Notes under the pieces: generated by a model
What the model was told of the DNA's origin: nothing
Database searches by the model: none
What the model saw: only the letters and a program-made list of their open reading frames with translations
Shown: positions 62,922 through 64,000 of the stretch, piece after piece
Layout of the letters: every line of letters begins with the position of its first letter
Numbering within the stretch: position 1 is the first letter of the stretch
Program-made: the position numbers and the translations under genes
Assembly (NCBI GenBank): GCA_002354805.1
Contig: DEMH01000009.1
Span: 930,001-994,000 of the forward strand
Direction of reading: 5' to 3'
DNA length: 64,000 nt
Origin: Gammaproteobacteria bacterium UBA2675
Lineage (GTDB): Bacteria; Pseudomonadota; Gammaproteobacteria; Pseudomonadales; Pseudohongiellaceae

Positions 62922-63500
62922 ATGAACGGCCCAATGTCCCGCCGCGCGTTGCTGGCCCTGACTGCGCGACTTGCAAAACAATCCTGCATAGTACTGACCC
63001 TGCCCATGGTGCTAAGCGGCTGCGAACGTGCTCGTCAGTCGGCTGCAGAGGGAGCACTTTTTTCAACGCTCAACTCCGATGAAGCCAGTGAGCTGGCTGC
63101 CATTGCATCACGCATCCTGCCCAGCGACGAGACGCCAGGTGCCAATGAGGCCGGGGTGATCCATTTTATGGATCATGTGCTGGGCGATGGGCGCGATGAT
63201 GAGCTGGCATTGCTTCGGGTAGGGCTGCTGGAACTACAGGCTATGGTCCAACAGAGTTTTAATACACCCACGTTTGCCAGCCTCGATAGCAGCCAACAGG
63301 ATGAGTTGCTGACACGCATTGAATCAACCCAGTTTTTTGGCACCATGCGCTTCCTCACCGTTGCCGGTATGTTCGCGCTGCCAGAGTATGGTGGCAGTGC
63401 GGACCTGCCCGGCTACCGTATGATCGGCTTTGAAAGCCGACATTTCTGGCAGCCGCCTTTCGGTTATTACGACGCGGATTACGCCGCGAGGGGGGAGTAG
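62922..63500 (+). CDS. Gluconate 2-dehydrogenase subunit 3-family lipoprotein
   Basis: A 192-residue protein of the gluconate-dehydrogenase gamma-subunit family (PF13618). The N-terminus has a twin-arginine-like start (MSRRALLAL, about residues 5-13) and a lipobox-like LSGC, suggesting an exported, possibly lipidated protein. Core segments are SRILPSDETPGANEAGVIHF and PEYGGSADLPGYRMIGFE. These subunits usually serve to export and position a GMC-type flavoprotein, which is the next gene four bases on. Confidence 0.88.
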   Translation: MNGPMSRRALLALTARLAKQSCIVLTLPMVLSGCERARQSAAEGALFSTLNSDEASELAAIASRILPSDETPGANEAGVIHFMDHVLGDGRDDELALLRVGLLELQAMVQQSFNTPTFASLDSSQQDELLTRIESTQFFGTMRFLTVAGMFALPEYGGSADLPGYRMIGFESRHFWQPPFGYYDADYAARGE

Positions 63501-63503
63501 GTC

Positions 63504-64000
63504 ATGGCTGAAGCGAACAACTCCCTGCCGCATTTCGACACCCGTACGGACGTTGATTTTGTCATTATTGGCTCTGGCGCGGCCGGCGGTATCATGGCCA
63601 GAGAACTCAGTACGGCAGGCTTTTCTGTCGTGGTGCTGGAGCAGGGCCCGCATTTGCAGGCTGGCGATTTTCGTCACGATGAATGGGCTTATGATATCAA
63701 TAGTGAACTTACCTGGAGCGTAAGGCAGGGCCACCCTCAGACGTTCAGGAAAACCGAAAACGAAGAAGCGCAGCCCGTCGAACGTGCCCTGAGTTACGCA
63801 CACAACGTGGGTGGTAGCAGTGTGCATTATTCGGGCAACTTCTGGCGCCTGCGACCCATTGATTTTATGGAGGCAAGTGTCAAAGGCACTATCGCCGGAA
63901 CCAATTTCACCGACTGGCCGATCAGTTACGAGGAACTCGAGCCGTATTACTCCCGGGTAGACTGGGAAATTGGCGTGTCAGGGCTCCAGGGGCCATGGGA
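63504..64000 (+). CDS. GMC-family oxidoreductase, truncated by the window end
   Basis: The N-terminal 166 or so residues of a glucose-methanol-choline oxidoreductase. The FAD-binding motif is VDFVIIGSGAAGGIMARELS, followed by VVVLEQGP and the GMC signature region YAHNVGGSSVHYSGNFWRL. GGAG lies upstream of ATG 63504. It is probably the large catalytic subunit paired with the preceding subunit-3-like protein in a membrane-bound or periplasmic dehydrogenase. The rest lies beyond base 64000. Confidence 0.9.
   Translation, partial: MAEANNSLPHFDTRTDVDFVIIGSGAAGGIMARELSTAGFSVVVLEQGPHLQAGDFRHDEWAYDINSELTWSVRQGHPQTFRKTENEEAQPVERALSYAHNVGGSSVHYSGNFWRLRPIDFMEASVKGTIAGTNFTDWPISYEELEPYYSRVDWEIGVSGLQGPW

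Overview
This is a chromosomal window from a gammaproteobacterium, most likely a marine or aquatic relative of the Pseudomonas/Cellvibrio/Pseudohongiella side of the class. The evidence is gene order and protein similarity: lolB and a TPR lipoprotein divergent from hemA-prfA-prmC-moeB, gatCAB divergent from mreBCD-maf-rng-yhdP-nitrilase, a Pseudomonas-style RhlB, an FNR/Anr-type regulator with Usp proteins, and several acyl-CoA dehydrogenase modules. There are no rRNA or tRNA genes, no prophage, no recognisable transposase and no CRISPR array. The species cannot be named from sequence alone.

Layout. 1-8.4 kb: outer-membrane lipoprotein biogenesis (lolB, TPR), then tetrapyrrole synthesis and translation termination (hemA, prfA, prmC), moeB and rhlB. 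The hemA leader carries a 77-bp inverted-repeat element and a terminator-like hairpin. 8.4-22.9 kb: gatCAB, then the cell-shape/RNase operon, with an apparent ATT start codon on mreC, a nitrilase and a DUF445 protein. 23-32 kb: TetR regulator, orphan exbD, mtnA, hinT, glutaminyl cyclase next to a lipoprotein metallopeptidase, a patatin followed by a small lipoprotein and a thioesterase, and an amidohydrolase. 32-36 kb: a ThDP enzyme, a DUF4105 membrane protein and uppP. 36.3-40.5 kb: an acyl-CoA dehydrogenase pair with a histidine phosphatase and an APH-family kinase.

40.5-52.4 kb: AEC and MATE exporters, a split membrane/exported spermidine-synthase-like pair, a usp-fnr-yeeE-yedE operon, a tandem-Usp/EEP-phosphatase/cardiolipin synthase operon, and speDE. 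52.4-53.7 kb has no credible gene. It holds four tandem units of about 170 bp built from two hairpins whose stems change sequence while keeping base pairing, followed by inverted and apparently nested relatives. I do not recognise this family, and it is one of the two most interesting parts of the window. 53.7-59.5 kb: a beta-oxidation module (acyl-CoA dehydrogenase divergent from thiolase, fadB/J-like and Zn-alcohol dehydrogenase) with a palindromic operator in the shared promoter region.

59.6-64 kb: a serine hydrolase, then the second highlight. This is an 89-residue glycine-rich peptide with a colicin-V-like double-glycine leader, followed by a three-TM protein that could be its immunity protein: a candidate unnamed class II microcin system. 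The window ends with an EamA transporter, a gluconate-dehydrogenase subunit-3-like lipoprotein and a truncated GMC oxidoreductase.
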